Assembly (NCBI RefSeq): GCF_023650515.1
Contig: NZ_CP096016.1
Coordinates: 459,130 to 523,129 of the forward strand
Source: Alkalimarinus coralli
GTDB lineage: Bacteria > Pseudomonadota > Gammaproteobacteria > Pseudomonadales > Oleiphilaceae
Length of the DNA: 64,000 bases
Reading direction: 5' to 3'
Shown here: positions 27,657 through 35,633 of the stretch, piece after piece
Numbering within the stretch: the stretch's first letter is position 1
Layout of the letters: each line of letters begins with the position of its first letter
Position numbers and translations under genes: made by a program
Notes under the pieces: generated by a model
What the model was told of the DNA's origin: nothing
Databases searched by the model: none
Seen by the model: only the letters and a program-made list of their open reading frames with translations

Positions 27657-28803
27657 GCGTGCATACGGGGGCGCGGTAAACGGCCTGTTTCTGACAATAG
27701 GTTTCTTGATTTTGCTGCCGACACCGACCAACGGAATTGAACTTAACGGGTATTACAAAAACTTGTTTATTGGCAGTGAAACGATTATTGGCCCTGTAGA
27801 AGACTATTGGTTAGACATCAACCGCTTGAGGCTTGGCTTGTCAGAGCGGTGGGATAAGATGGAAGTAGACTTAGTTTATGATAATGAAATCCAGTTGGGC
27901 AGCTATCTTGATACCATCCAATTCAGGCAGTTTGCCGAGAGGGATGACCCCAGGTATTGGGACTTGCAAGGGAATACGATCGACAAAAATGATGTTTATG
28001 GGACGCACCAGCTCTACCGGGGGACGGTTCGATTAAGTGGTGATAAAGCCGATTTGCGAGTGGGGCGGCAGCAAATCAACTGGGCCACTGCGCTGATTTG
28101 GAACCCTCTTGACCGGTTTAATCCGCTTAATCCTCTACAGCTGGAAAGAGATGAGCGAACGGGTGTTGATGCGATGCTGCTTGACTATGATGTTCAGGAT
28201 TTAAGCCGGTTGAGTATTGCTTATGCCCCTCAGCACAAACCGTCTGATGCTTCTGCCGCAATTCGCTTTAAAAGTAATATTGATGTTGTGGACTGGTCAG
28301 TTATGGCTGGGGAGTTCGTTGATGAGAAGAAACTGGGATTGGGGTTTGCAGGACAAGCACAGTTGATTGGATTACGGTCCGAAATCGTTTTCAGCGACCC
28401 GGACACAAGTGATGAGTATGTTGAAGTGGTATTAAGCGCTGATTACACCACTGATGATGGGATAAGACTTGTATTGGAAGGCTATTTTAATGGTGATGGG
28501 GAGAGTGATCCCTCCAAATATGATTTTAGTTTACTCATCAACGGAGAAAAATTGGGGTTAGGGCGGAACTATCTTGGCGGAAGTGTGGGGAAGGAGGTCT
28601 CTCCCCTCATAACTGTTGCGTTATATGGGATAAGTAATCTGGACGACCATAGCCACTTTCTCTATCCGTCGTTTAATTATGCCGTTCCTGCCTTTGAAGA
28701 TCTCTATGTGGGGGGCGGAGCTCAACTGTTTTTTGGTAGCGCTCAGGACGAATATGCTTTTTTTAGCAATATTTACTATATGGAGCTTACACACTATTTT
28801 TAG
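27649..28803 (+). CDS. outer-membrane beta-barrel-like protein of the ABC module
   Basis: From the ATG at 27649, which overlaps the permease stop, the protein has 384 residues with an N-terminal signal (GLFLTIGFLILLPTPTNG). The rest alternates short aromatic/polar strands and ends in an aromatic residue (YMELTHYF), typical of outer-membrane porin-like barrels. It has the look of DUF1302 or alginate-export-type barrels ('LRVGRQQINWATALIWNPLDRFNP'). It would be the outer-membrane end of the LolA/ABC system. The substrate is unknown. Confidence 0.7.
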   Translation: MPRRAYGGAVNGLFLTIGFLILLPTPTNGIELNGYYKNLFIGSETIIGPVEDYWLDINRLRLGLSERWDKMEVDLVYDNEIQLGSYLDTIQFRQFAERDDPRYWDLQGNTIDKNDVYGTHQLYRGTVRLSGDKADLRVGRQQINWATALIWNPLDRFNPLNPLQLERDERTGVDAMLLDYDVQDLSRLSIAYAPQHKPSDASAAIRFKSNIDVVDWSVMAGEFVDEKKLGLGFAGQAQLIGLRSEIVFSDPDTSDEYVEVVLSADYTTDDGIRLVLEGYFNGDGESDPSKYDFSLLINGEKLGLGRNYLGGSVGKEVSPLITVALYGISNLDDHSHFLYPSFNYAVPAFEDLYVGGGAQLFFGSAQDEYAFFSNIYYMELTHYF

Positions 28804-28850
28804 TCACAGAAGAAGGAATATTAGAGAAACCAGAGGCCCAAGCATTGCTA

Positions 28851-29555
28851 TCAAAACCATGCCCGGATGCCAATTAGTATCTCCGTGATATCAACTGAGT
28901 TTCCCTCATCGCGAGCAAAGTCGGCTGTCTTGCCCACCTTTCTAGACCAGTTAACACCTATATACGGTGCAATTTCACGACGTATTTCGTAACGTAACCG
29001 GAGGCCTGCTTCTAAATCCGAAAGACCCGATCCAGTTTCTGTTTCAACATCGTCCTTGGAAAAAAAATTCATTTCCAGCTCTGGGCTAAGAATGAGTTGT
29101 TGAGTGAATAGTAGCTCGTACTCCGCTTCAATGCGTGCGGCTACTCGTCCATGATTGCCCACAAAAAGAGCCGTATCTATTTCGAAATAATAGGGGGTGA
29201 GTCCCTGAACCCCTAATGCCAGCCAATGTCTATCGGGAGAGGGTTTTAAATCTCCACGCCAACCGAACTGAACGTCCCAGTATGGTGCAACCGCCTGGCT
29301 ATAAAGCACTTGTAGTTCCGACTCTTCTGTTGCTCCGTTTGTATATTCGCCTTCACTTTTTAACCATAGCTTTTGCAGGTCTTGCCCGGCCCAGAGTTGG
29401 GCATCCCAGACGGTGATATTATCATCCCCAATGTCCCTGATCTCAAGCTGATTAACCATCATTTTGGCAAGCACTGGGTCATCTTTTACTCCAGCGATAA
29501 CGGGCAAAACAATAAGTGAGAAAAACAGAGGGAAGAGCGTTTTTACATTTATCAT
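28851..29555 (-). CDS. copB: CopB outer-membrane copper-resistance protein
   Basis: This 234-residue protein has a signal peptide (ending near VIAG) and the CopB barrel (DAQLWAGQDLQKLWLKSEGEY, ...EIRREIAPYIGVNWSRKVG, ending RAWF). CopB proteins bind copper and sit in the outer membrane. It lacks the long Met/His-rich N-terminal repeats found in CopB of Pseudomonas, so it is a short version. It begins 9 bp after the copA oxidase stop on the same strand, as in copAB operons. It is convergent with the outer-membrane protein at 28803. Confidence 0.88.
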   Translation of the reverse strand: MINVKTLFPLFFSLIVLPVIAGVKDDPVLAKMMVNQLEIRDIGDDNITVWDAQLWAGQDLQKLWLKSEGEYTNGATEESELQVLYSQAVAPYWDVQFGWRGDLKPSPDRHWLALGVQGLTPYYFEIDTALFVGNHGRVAARIEAEYELLFTQQLILSPELEMNFFSKDDVETETGSGLSDLEAGLRLRYEIRREIAPYIGVNWSRKVGKTADFARDEGNSVDITEILIGIRAWF

Positions 29556-29564
29556 GACAGACCT

Positions 29565-31349
29565 CTAACTCACTATTACTTCTCGAAACATGCCGGGCAT
29601 ATGGTAGAGCAGGTGGCAATGATAGGCCCAGCGACCTATTGCATCGGCAGTAACGAGATAACTGATTTTGGCGCCTGGTTGTACTATTACAGTGTGTTTA
29701 CGTGCAATGTAATGATCATCTCCTGTTTCTAATTCACTCCACATACCGTGCAGATGTATCGGGTGGTTCATCATAGTGTCATTGACCAGAGTGATTCGGA
29801 CACGCTCTCCATAGCTAAGGTGCAGTGGTTCAGCATCCGCGAATTTAGTTCCATTGATAGACCACATATAGCGGCTCATATTGCCGGTCAGGTGCAACTG
29901 AATTTCCCGCTGAGGTTCTCTTGTGTCTTGAGTCTTGTAGAGATTCTGAAGATCAGCATAGGTTAGTACCGTGCGATCGTAGCGCTGCAAGTGGTTTCTT
30001 AAACCTACACCAGGGTCATCAAGGCGGTAGTTTGGGTTATCGGCACGCATATCTACGTGAGGGCCAAATTCAGTTGTGGAGTGCTTTACTGGGGTGGAAC
30101 TGCCAAAGCCTGCTTGTCCTGTTCCCATCATTCCTGCGCCTGGCATTTCACTCCCTTTCATTTTAAACGTAGGCATGCCAGAACCACTCATGTCATGCCC
30201 TTCGTGAGCCCCTTGACCACCCATCCCCATATCTGCATGGGTTAATATCGGAGCAGGATCCAAAGCGGGTATGTCGGCCTTCAGGTTAGGGTGAGGTGTT
30301 AATGTGCCCCTAGCATAGCCTGTGCGATCAATTGATTGGGCAAAAATGGTGTAAGCCGTATCGCTTTCTGGCTCGACAATCACATCGTAGGTTTCAGCAA
30401 CCCCAATACGAAATTCATCGATGGATATCGGTTGAATATTTTGACCATCTGCGGCGATGACGGTCATTCTTAACCCTGGAATCCGAACATCAAAAAAGGT
30501 CATAGCTGCAGCATTTATAAAACGTAACCGGACTTTCTGACCTCTGTCGAAAAGCCCTATCCAGCCATCTGCAGGCGCTTGCCCGTTCATCAGAAAGGTA
30601 TAGGTGTAGCCAGTGACGTCGGAAATATCCCGGTCACTCATGCGCATCTGATTCCACATGCGACGGTTGTTCCATGCGTTTGCGACACCATGTTCGTCGG
30701 CTTCTTCGAAGAAGTCTGCAAGGGTTCTTTCTCGAAAGTTGTAATAGTGACTGAGCTTTTTTAGTTTGTTGTAGATATTGCTCGGAGATTCGTCACTCCA
30801 GTCTGATAGCAGCACCACATAGTCTCGATCATAACTGAATGGTTCAGGTTCAATGGGGTCAATAATAATTGCACCATACATCCCCGTTTGTTCCTGAAAA
30901 CCGGAATGGCTGTGGTACCAGTAGGTGCCGCTTTGTAGCAGGTCGAATTGGTACTCAAACGACTCGCCAGGTGGAATGCCTCCAAAGCTGAGGCCCGGTA
31001 CCCCATCCATATCGGTTGGCAATATAATACCGTGCCAGTGAATAGAGGTTGTTTGATCAAGATTGTTGTGCACTCTGAGTGTGACCCGCTCGCCTTCTTT
31101 CCACCTCAAAATGGGGGCTGGTAGAGCACCACTGATGGTGGTGGCTATACTAGGGGAGCCAGTAAAATTCATTTCTTGATAGGCAATGTTTAAGTCAAAG
31201 AGTTTACCCTGCATGACAGGGGGCGCATCAGAGTAGCGCTTACTTCCCAAGAGAAGTGGCGTACTTCCCAGAATGGAAAGTGCTGTGGCGGAAGATAAAC
31301 CGGTTACGAAACGTCGCCGGGAAAGGACTGGCTGGCGGCATGTATTCAT
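29565..31349 (-). CDS. copA: CopA/PcoA-type periplasmic multicopper oxidase
   Basis: The 594-residue enzyme has a Tat signal (SRRRFVTGLSSATALS) and three cupredoxin domains. All four copper-binding motifs are visible: HWHG and WYHSH in the first domain, then HPIHLHG and HCHLLYHMPGM at the C-terminus. A Met-rich insert (ADMGMGGQGAHEGHDMSG and further Met residues, about 370-420) is where extra Cu(I) can bind. It oxidises Cu(I) to less toxic Cu(II) in the periplasm. It is followed by copB and preceded by a hairpin and small Met/His proteins. It is unrelated to the P-type ATPase also named CopA. Confidence 0.93.
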   Translation of the reverse strand: MNTCRQPVLSRRRFVTGLSSATALSILGSTPLLLGSKRYSDAPPVMQGKLFDLNIAYQEMNFTGSPSIATTISGALPAPILRWKEGERVTLRVHNNLDQTTSIHWHGIILPTDMDGVPGLSFGGIPPGESFEYQFDLLQSGTYWYHSHSGFQEQTGMYGAIIIDPIEPEPFSYDRDYVVLLSDWSDESPSNIYNKLKKLSHYYNFRERTLADFFEEADEHGVANAWNNRRMWNQMRMSDRDISDVTGYTYTFLMNGQAPADGWIGLFDRGQKVRLRFINAAAMTFFDVRIPGLRMTVIAADGQNIQPISIDEFRIGVAETYDVIVEPESDTAYTIFAQSIDRTGYARGTLTPHPNLKADIPALDPAPILTHADMGMGGQGAHEGHDMSGSGMPTFKMKGSEMPGAGMMGTGQAGFGSSTPVKHSTTEFGPHVDMRADNPNYRLDDPGVGLRNHLQRYDRTVLTYADLQNLYKTQDTREPQREIQLHLTGNMSRYMWSINGTKFADAEPLHLSYGERVRITLVNDTMMNHPIHLHGMWSELETGDDHYIARKHTVIVQPGAKISYLVTADAIGRWAYHCHLLYHMPGMFREVIVS

Positions 31350-31407
31350 ATGAATAGCCCCTTCATCGAATATCCTTTAATTACAACTGATAGGTGTTGC
31401 CGAGAAA

Positions 31408-31437
31408 CAGAGGAAGAGCCTTTAGGCTCTTCCTCTG
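31408..31437 (-). terminator. strong hairpin between a small secreted protein gene and copA
   Basis: A perfect 13-bp stem (31408-31420 with 31425-31437) and a 4-nt loop lie between the gene at 31448-31771 and the copA oxidase. On the minus strand it is followed by a short T-run (TTTCTC). It may end the small-protein transcript or attenuate read-through into copA. Confidence 0.7.
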
Positions 31438-31447
31438 TACGGGGCTA

Positions 31448-31771
31448 TCAATTGCTACCAAACTGCCATTGTTTGTATTCATGGGCTGTCATATTCATAT
31501 GTGGTTGTTTACCTCCTTGCACTGTATGAGGGTGAATGGAATGTCCGTGTGCCCGATCTTCACCTTTGTCCATATGAACATCACCTTCCTTCATCATTGG
31601 CCCAGCAGCAGTATCTCCAAACTTGTTATGAATATGTTGCACTACCTCATCAGCTCCTTGCTGTGTGACTGGCGCATCACTTCGTTGGTCTGCTTTACCT
31701 TCAGCCATTACGTTGGCACTTAAAAGGAGTGATAGGGCTGCCCATGGCGTTAATGTGCTTAGCTTTTTCAT
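31448..31771 (-). CDS. small secreted His/Met-containing protein
   Basis: The preferred ATG at 31771 (AGGA 8 nt upstream) gives 107 residues with a signal peptide (MKKLSTLTPWAALSLLLSANVMA). The mature part is polar with scattered His and Met (HGHSIHPHTVQGGKQPHMNM). I do not recognise a named family. It lies just upstream of the copA oxidase on the same strand, so a periplasmic copper-binding role is likely. A similar His-rich tail with W-x-F near the end (YKQWQFGSN) recalls the protein at 32432 (HKRWLFDD). Confidence 0.6.
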   Translation of the reverse strand: MKKLSTLTPWAALSLLLSANVMAEGKADQRSDAPVTQQGADEVVQHIHNKFGDTAAGPMMKEGDVHMDKGEDRAHGHSIHPHTVQGGKQPHMNMTAHEYKQWQFGSN

Positions 31772-31848
31772 GACGTATTCCTCAGAAAATTTCGCTATCA
31801 AAATGATGATTTAATCATTTCACTTGACACTTGATCATATAGAGTCGA

Positions 31849-32214
31849 TTACTGAGGTGGGTGGTCAATTGGGAATACAACGAGGGATACAGTTGGTAGC
31901 AAAGGGAGATAATAGGCCCCTTGTTTATGTGTGGTGTATGTCGGTGAATGGCTTAGTAAAAACGCACAATAAATACAGTGGCAACCATGCTGATCTTCCA
32001 GAACACAATCATCACTGTGGGTATCTGTTACATCTTTGATGTCATGGTCTTGGCCTCTCATTGTCGCATGATTGACGTTAGACTCAAGCTCGACATACGA
32101 TGGAGTTAACGTTTCAGTGGTAGCCTCCACATTATAGGAGGCCAAAAATGCTAACCCTACTAAAAGACTCAATAGCTGGCTGATGCGCATAACTATAGCC
32201 ATTCTTTTGCCCAT
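31849..32214 (-). CDS. small secreted Cys/His protein, DUF2946-like layout
   Basis: The 121-residue protein begins with a signal or anchor helix (ISQLLSLLVGLAFLASYN). It carries a clustered metal motif (DDCVLEDQHGCHCIYCAFL) and ends in a Pro-rich tail (DHPPQ). The order (helix, Cys/His cluster, hydrophobic patch, PP tail) is that of DUF2946-type proteins that accompany copper transport genes. The precise start is uncertain; three in-frame ATGs lie within the first nine codons. It is one of three such proteins in the window (8302, 31849, 32833). Confidence 0.55.
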   Translation of the reverse strand: MGKRMAIVMRISQLLSLLVGLAFLASYNVEATTETLTPSYVELESNVNHATMRGQDHDIKDVTDTHSDDCVLEDQHGCHCIYCAFLLSHSPTYTTHKQGAYYLPLLPTVSLVVFPIDHPPQ

Positions 32215-32385
32215 CTAAACTAAAATACTCAACTTGAGCTTATAGTGTGGGTCTCGAAATGGTATTTTTGAAATATCTTTTTGAAATAATAAGTGTGCTT
32301 TTAACGCTGTTTTTAGGGGGCGGGCTTAAATGCTGTGTTCTGCTGAAAACAGGAGCATCTGGAGCTCAGGCCATTCAGAGAAGGG

Positions 32386-32410
32386 GGCCTTGCGGGATAA
32401 ACGCAAGGCC
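32386..32410. terminator. GC-rich hairpin with T-run
   Basis: GGCCTTGCG (32386-32394) and CGCAAGGCC (32402-32410) pair perfectly around a 7-nt loop, and the plus strand continues with GAGTTTTT. It lies just downstream of the stop of the minus-strand gene at 32432-32731. The T-run is on the plus strand, so it could act in both directions. Confidence 0.65.
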
Positions 32411-32431
32411 GAGTTTTTATAAAGCTATTTA

Positions 32432-32731
32432 TTAGTTTCCACCAACCATCTCAAACTTATGATCGGAAGCCATATGGTTCACGTGTTTGGGGACGGAGTG
32501 TTTATGCTCTGAAACATTGGCATCTAGCTCACTATTTTTGGCGTCATCAAATAACCACCTTTTATGTTGTGCAGCCGTGTGCTCCATCTTACTGGCAGAA
32601 GGGGTGCCGGTGTGAAGGTGTGGTACTGAGTTACGCTCAACCATTTGTTCCCACCTCTTACCACCATCAGCGGCGACACTCATAGATGTAGTGATTAACA
32701 GCGCAGTTGTGAATGAAATAAATTTGTTCAT
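32432..32731 (-). CDS. small secreted His-rich protein
   Basis: This 99-residue protein has a signal peptide (FISFTTALLITTSMSVAA). The mature domain is rich in His, Lys and Met (VPHLHTGTPS, EHKHSVPKHVNHMASDHK). AAGGA lies 8 nt before the ATG. It shares the theme 'AAQHKRWLFDD' with the YKQWQFG of the protein at 31448, so the two may be distant paralogues. It is placed between two DUF2946-like genes on the same strand. A periplasmic copper-binding role is the simplest reading, without direct proof. Confidence 0.6.
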   Translation of the reverse strand: MNKFISFTTALLITTSMSVAADGGKRWEQMVERNSVPHLHTGTPSASKMEHTAAQHKRWLFDDAKNSELDANVSEHKHSVPKHVNHMASDHKFEMVGGN

Positions 32732-32832
32732 GTTTGAATTCCTTATGGATCAATTAAATACGGTTGTATAGATAAATGTACTGTATTGATTAAGCACCGT
32801 GATTTAAGGGGTCAATCAGGTGCATAAGAAAT

Positions 32833-33213
32833 TTAAACGCGGGGAGGTTTGAAGTGGTTTTTGATGTTACTTAAAGGAAATTGAAATTGATATGGCGTAG
32901 CAGCGCCAGAGTCAGTTACTGACATTTTTTCAGCGTAAACAGGTAGTACGGCGCAAGCCGCACAGCTGCCACATTGGTGAGATGAATTGTAATCTGGGCA
33001 GTGGTCGTTCATGTCGGTACGACTCATGCTCATTTCTTCTCGGTGTTCCGCTGAGCCTGAAACAAAAAGACCAGCAGCTTGGGTATTTATCTGCTCGAAT
33101 TGCGTTACTTCAGGGGATGACACAATCTCAGCCGTAACAAAGGGGGTTGCTAATGCCAGCAAGGGCAGCAATACCAATGTTTGTAAAATTGTGATTAACC
33201 TCTGACGTAACAT
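32833..33213 (-). CDS. small secreted Cys-rich protein, DUF2946-like layout
   Basis: This 126-residue protein has an N-terminal signal (TLVLLPLLALATPFVTA) and a His/Cys cluster (DHCPDYNSSHQCGSCAACAVL). The hydrophobic segment expected after the cluster is weak, and the tail (KNHFKPPRV) is of the kind seen in DUF2946 proteins. It has its own MerR-type promoter 30 bp upstream (33244-33274), so it is likely to be metal-induced on its own. The small genes downstream on the same strand may be carried on the same transcript. Confidence 0.6.
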   Translation of the reverse strand: MLRQRLITILQTLVLLPLLALATPFVTAEIVSSPEVTQFEQINTQAAGLFVSGSAEHREEMSMSRTDMNDHCPDYNSSHQCGSCAACAVLPVYAEKMSVTDSGAATPYQFQFPLSNIKNHFKPPRV

Positions 33214-33243
33214 TATCAGTACCCGTATATCTAATTTGAGGTT

Positions 33244-33274
33244 ACTTTAAAGCTATGCGCTGGACATAGGTCAA
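33244..33274 (-). promoter_or_regulatory. MerR/CueR-type promoter of the small secreted protein genes
   Basis: On the minus strand a -35 TTGACC (33274-33269) and a -10 TAAAGT (33249-33244) are separated by 19 bp. The spacer carries the dyad ACCTATG-N7-CATAGCT, with 6 of 7 pairs matching and the same geometry as the dyad at 8235-8255. It lies about 30 bp before the start at 33213. This makes it a member of the same copper regulon by sequence. Confidence 0.7.
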
Positions 33275-33429
33275 TAGGAGAAATCTAAAAAAGTTGATAA
33301 ATAATCAGTCCTGAGACTTTTTATTCATTTATTGTGTTGAGGTTTTACCTGCCAACCCAGTGCTCATCCGCATGTTGAAAGTTAATAGCCAGTCTCGCAG
33401 GTCTGGGTCTCTGTTAGCGTCGTACCGTG

Positions 33430-33636
33430 TTAACAGCAAGACCGCTGTATCTGTATAGGAGGGCACGGGGTGTCTGCATATGAACAAAATACGCAGCAAT
33501 CACCGGGTCTGGGCTTAAGCAGCGTTTTACAATTTTGGCATTCATAGAAAAACTGGCATGAGTTTTCTGGCATCATTTCTATTTTTTGATATCCGCAGTT
33601 CGGACAGGTGATTGCCGATTTGAGCTTAAGCGCCAT
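33430..33636 (-). CDS. GDCCVxC-type Cys-rich small protein
   Basis: This 68-residue protein contains ten cysteines. It has two zinc-ribbon-like CxxC pairs (CPNCG and CQNC), then the signature GDCCVFCSY and a Pro/Cys end (CPPIQ...RSCC). The GDCCVxC motif is known from a family of short proteins, some selenocysteine-containing, that accompany metal resistance and mercury genes. Here all positions are Cys codons, with no internal TGA. The reaction is unknown; thiol-based metal binding is likely. Confidence 0.7.
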   Translation of the reverse strand: MALKLKSAITCPNCGYQKIEMMPENSCQFFYECQNCKTLLKPRPGDCCVFCSYADTPCPPIQIQRSCC

Positions 33637-33667
33637 ATCTTTAGTCTCAAATTGCTATTCTGTCTGG

Positions 33668-34093
33668 TTAAAACTCACTTTCGCCCGACAATTCAGGGAA
33701 CAGCACGCTCTGAGCATTGTAAAACACCTCCATTTCGTTGGATGTCACACCATCAAGTGAAATGAGATGGTTAAGTTTCTTCATAAATATCATGCGTAAA
33801 TGTGGGTTTTGCTTCAGGTAGTGATCAATCGTCTCTAAATCTGTAGCGAGACTGCTGTTAAGGTGTTTTGCCTGCTTATAAAGGCTGGCAATCTGGGCGT
33901 CGTTAAGATCAAACTCCGTTCTTAGAATATCGGCAAACTCATGCTTTTCCCGGTCACTTTCTCTGTGGTCAGAGGCGATTACACGGTAAAGCAACGAGGC
34001 GAGTGCTATATGGATCGTTTCTTCATCCGCATGGTTGAATAATTTACTCTCAGTGGCCGACGACTCAAACCAGTGTTTAAGAGATTCAAACAT
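33668..34093 (-). CDS. TerB-family (tellurite resistance) protein
   Basis: The 141-residue all-helical protein has the TerB/DjlA-like acid-rich core (IALASLLYRVIASDHRESDREKHEFADIL, then LISLDGVTSNEMEVFY). TerB proteins bind metals through Asp/Glu and act in envelope stress. It stands alone without other ter genes, so it is probably a general housekeeping TerB-like protein. GAGGAGC precedes the ATG. A degenerate tandem repeat lies just upstream (34125-34171). Confidence 0.75.
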   Translation of the reverse strand: MFESLKHWFESSATESKLFNHADEETIHIALASLLYRVIASDHRESDREKHEFADILRTEFDLNDAQIASLYKQAKHLNSSLATDLETIDHYLKQNPHLRMIFMKKLNHLISLDGVTSNEMEVFYNAQSVLFPELSGESEF

Positions 34094-34124
34094 TTTTAGT
34101 GCTCCTCGATGCGTAGTCTGTCTA

Positions 34125-34171
34125 TTCAGTTGTTAAATTGTCAGTTGTTAAATCAATAGTTATTAAATGAA
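34125..34171 (-). repeat. degenerate ~16-bp tandem repeat upstream of terB-like gene
   Basis: Three adjacent copies of a TCAGTTGTTAAAT-like unit of 15-16 bp occur at about 34125-34140, 34141-34156 and 34157-34171. They lie 32 bp before the TerB-like start codon. The third copy is more diverged (TAGTTATTAAAT). Confidence 0.6.
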
Positions 34172-34213
34172 TATAGAGACCGTTGCACGGCGTTATTAGC
34201 TACACAAAGACCT

Positions 34214-34531
34214 CTAATAGTGTACCGCAAGCCATATTGTTTCTGTATCGGGTGACGTCCATGACACTTTGTGCCTGGTATGAGCGGGGATGTTGATATA
34301 ATCACCAGCCTCTAGCTTGACCGAACCTGAATCTTCAAAGGTTAATTCACCAGCCCCTTTTAGCACGATAACCCACTCATCTCTTTCCTGGTCATACCAT
34401 CCCTCATTAGGTGAGGTGTGCCCATTAGATACAATACGTTCAATTGTTACGTTCTTATTCTCAACAAGGGTATTAAACACTTCCTGATCTAAATGTTCAG
34501 GGAGGTTTTCAAATATGTTGGTTTTATTCAT
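34214..34531 (-). CDS. small cupin-domain protein
   Basis: This 105-residue protein is a single cupin barrel. The two cupin motifs are visible: 'EWVIVLKGAGELTFEDSG' and 'LEAGDYINIPAHTRHKV', with the metal-binding Glu and His residues. The phrase 'SPNEGWYDQERDEWV' is common in this subfamily. Small cupins of this type are often of unknown substrate. The gene stands alone, 280 bp from a divergent SDR gene. Confidence 0.75.
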   Translation of the reverse strand: MNKTNIFENLPEHLDQEVFNTLVENKNVTIERIVSNGHTSPNEGWYDQERDEWVIVLKGAGELTFEDSGSVKLEAGDYINIPAHTRHKVSWTSPDTETIWLAVHY

Positions 34532-34812
34532 CGCGTTTCATATCGTCTTTCGTGCTGGCTCCGTAGCTGAGAGTCGCTCGGATTATGATGCCCATAAATG
34601 GTTAGTGTAGGGTATAGCGAGGCGAGGTGAAAGGTGGCTATCTGGAAGCAATACTTGATTTATAGAGCTAGATGAATCAGATGGAGATGTCGTTATATGA
34701 CAATGAACGAGTCGCCATAGGTCAATCATTGCCCTTATCGGTATGTCATAATTTTATTCAAATAAGCTAGGCTGTGTATGCATGCACACAACGACAATAA
34801 AAAAGGCATAAC

Positions 34813-35616
34813 ATGAAAGAGAAATATGCACTGGTGACAGGTGCTTCGGAAGGCATTGGGTTTGAATTCTGTAAAGTGCTGGCATCAAATGGTTATAACA
34901 TCGTACTGGTAGCCCGCACCCAGCAAAAGTTAGAAAATGCGGCGAGTGAGTTGGAGAACTCATTCAGTATTAAAACGGCAGTGATCGCATGCGACTTAGC
35001 GAGCCCTGATGCTGCACAAGTCCTGTTTGATAAGGTCACTTCTCTCAATATAGCTGTCGATATATTAGTTAACAATGCCGGGCTTCTGTTTAATGGTTAC
35101 TTCAAACAGATTGCCCTGAAAGATCAGGAGAACTTGCTTCATTGCAATATTGTTGCGTTGACTGCGCTTTCTCACTTGTTTGCCAACGAGATGGCAACAA
35201 GAGGAGGTGGTCGGATTCTCAATGTTGCCTCAACCGCCGCCTGGATGGCCATTCCAAATCAGGCACTCTACGCTGCATCAAAAGCGTTTGTGTTGTCTTT
35301 TAGTCAGGCGTTCGCCAATGAAATGAAGGCCGCCAACACAGGCGTCTCTGTGACTGTTGTCTGCCCAAGTTATACGGCTACTAAAATGTTAGATAACCCG
35401 GCCCAAGGGCGTGTGATGAAGATTCCTGCTTTTTTGATATTGGCACCGGACTATGTTGCACAGAAAGCCGTTAACGCCTGCCTGGCAGGGCGGCCCACCT
35501 GTATTCCGGGTTTGTCTAATCAGATAGGGATGGCCCTCATTCAAATGCTGCCGAAAATGTGGGTTGCCAAGGTCATTGGGCGTTTATATCGACGTGCTCA
35601 AAAGCTGAACCCTTAA
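34813..35616 (+). CDS. short-chain dehydrogenase/reductase
   Basis: The 267-residue enzyme has the classical SDR motifs: the nucleotide-binding TGASEGIG (residues about 9-16), NNAG, an active-site Ser (NVASTAAW) and YAASK (about 156-160). It uses NAD(P)H to oxidise or reduce an alcohol/carbonyl substrate. The C-terminal PPxY-like end and the subgroup resemble DltE/YqjQ-type reductases, but the substrate is unknown. It is followed after 17 bp by a cytochrome and then a flavin oxidase, so all three may act together. Confidence 0.85.
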   Translation: MKEKYALVTGASEGIGFEFCKVLASNGYNIVLVARTQQKLENAASELENSFSIKTAVIACDLASPDAAQVLFDKVTSLNIAVDILVNNAGLLFNGYFKQIALKDQENLLHCNIVALTALSHLFANEMATRGGGRILNVASTAAWMAIPNQALYAASKAFVLSFSQAFANEMKAANTGVSVTVVCPSYTATKMLDNPAQGRVMKIPAFLILAPDYVAQKAVNACLAGRPTCIPGLSNQIGMALIQMLPKMWVAKVIGRLYRRAQKLNP

Positions 35617-35633
35617 TATCGGTTGGAGATGGT

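Noticed and set aside
29216..29416. Plus-strand frames inside copB and copA
   Set aside because: They are antisense shadows of well-supported copper genes with no independent start signals.
32247..32435. Plus-strand frame upstream of the hairpin at 32386
   Set aside because: No ribosome site, it ends inside the terminator-like hairpin, and it has no recognisable content.
32732..32830. Fourth MerR-type promoter upstream of the gene at 32432
   Set aside because: A TTGACC exists on the minus strand, but no dyad or convincing -10 box lies at 19-20 bp.
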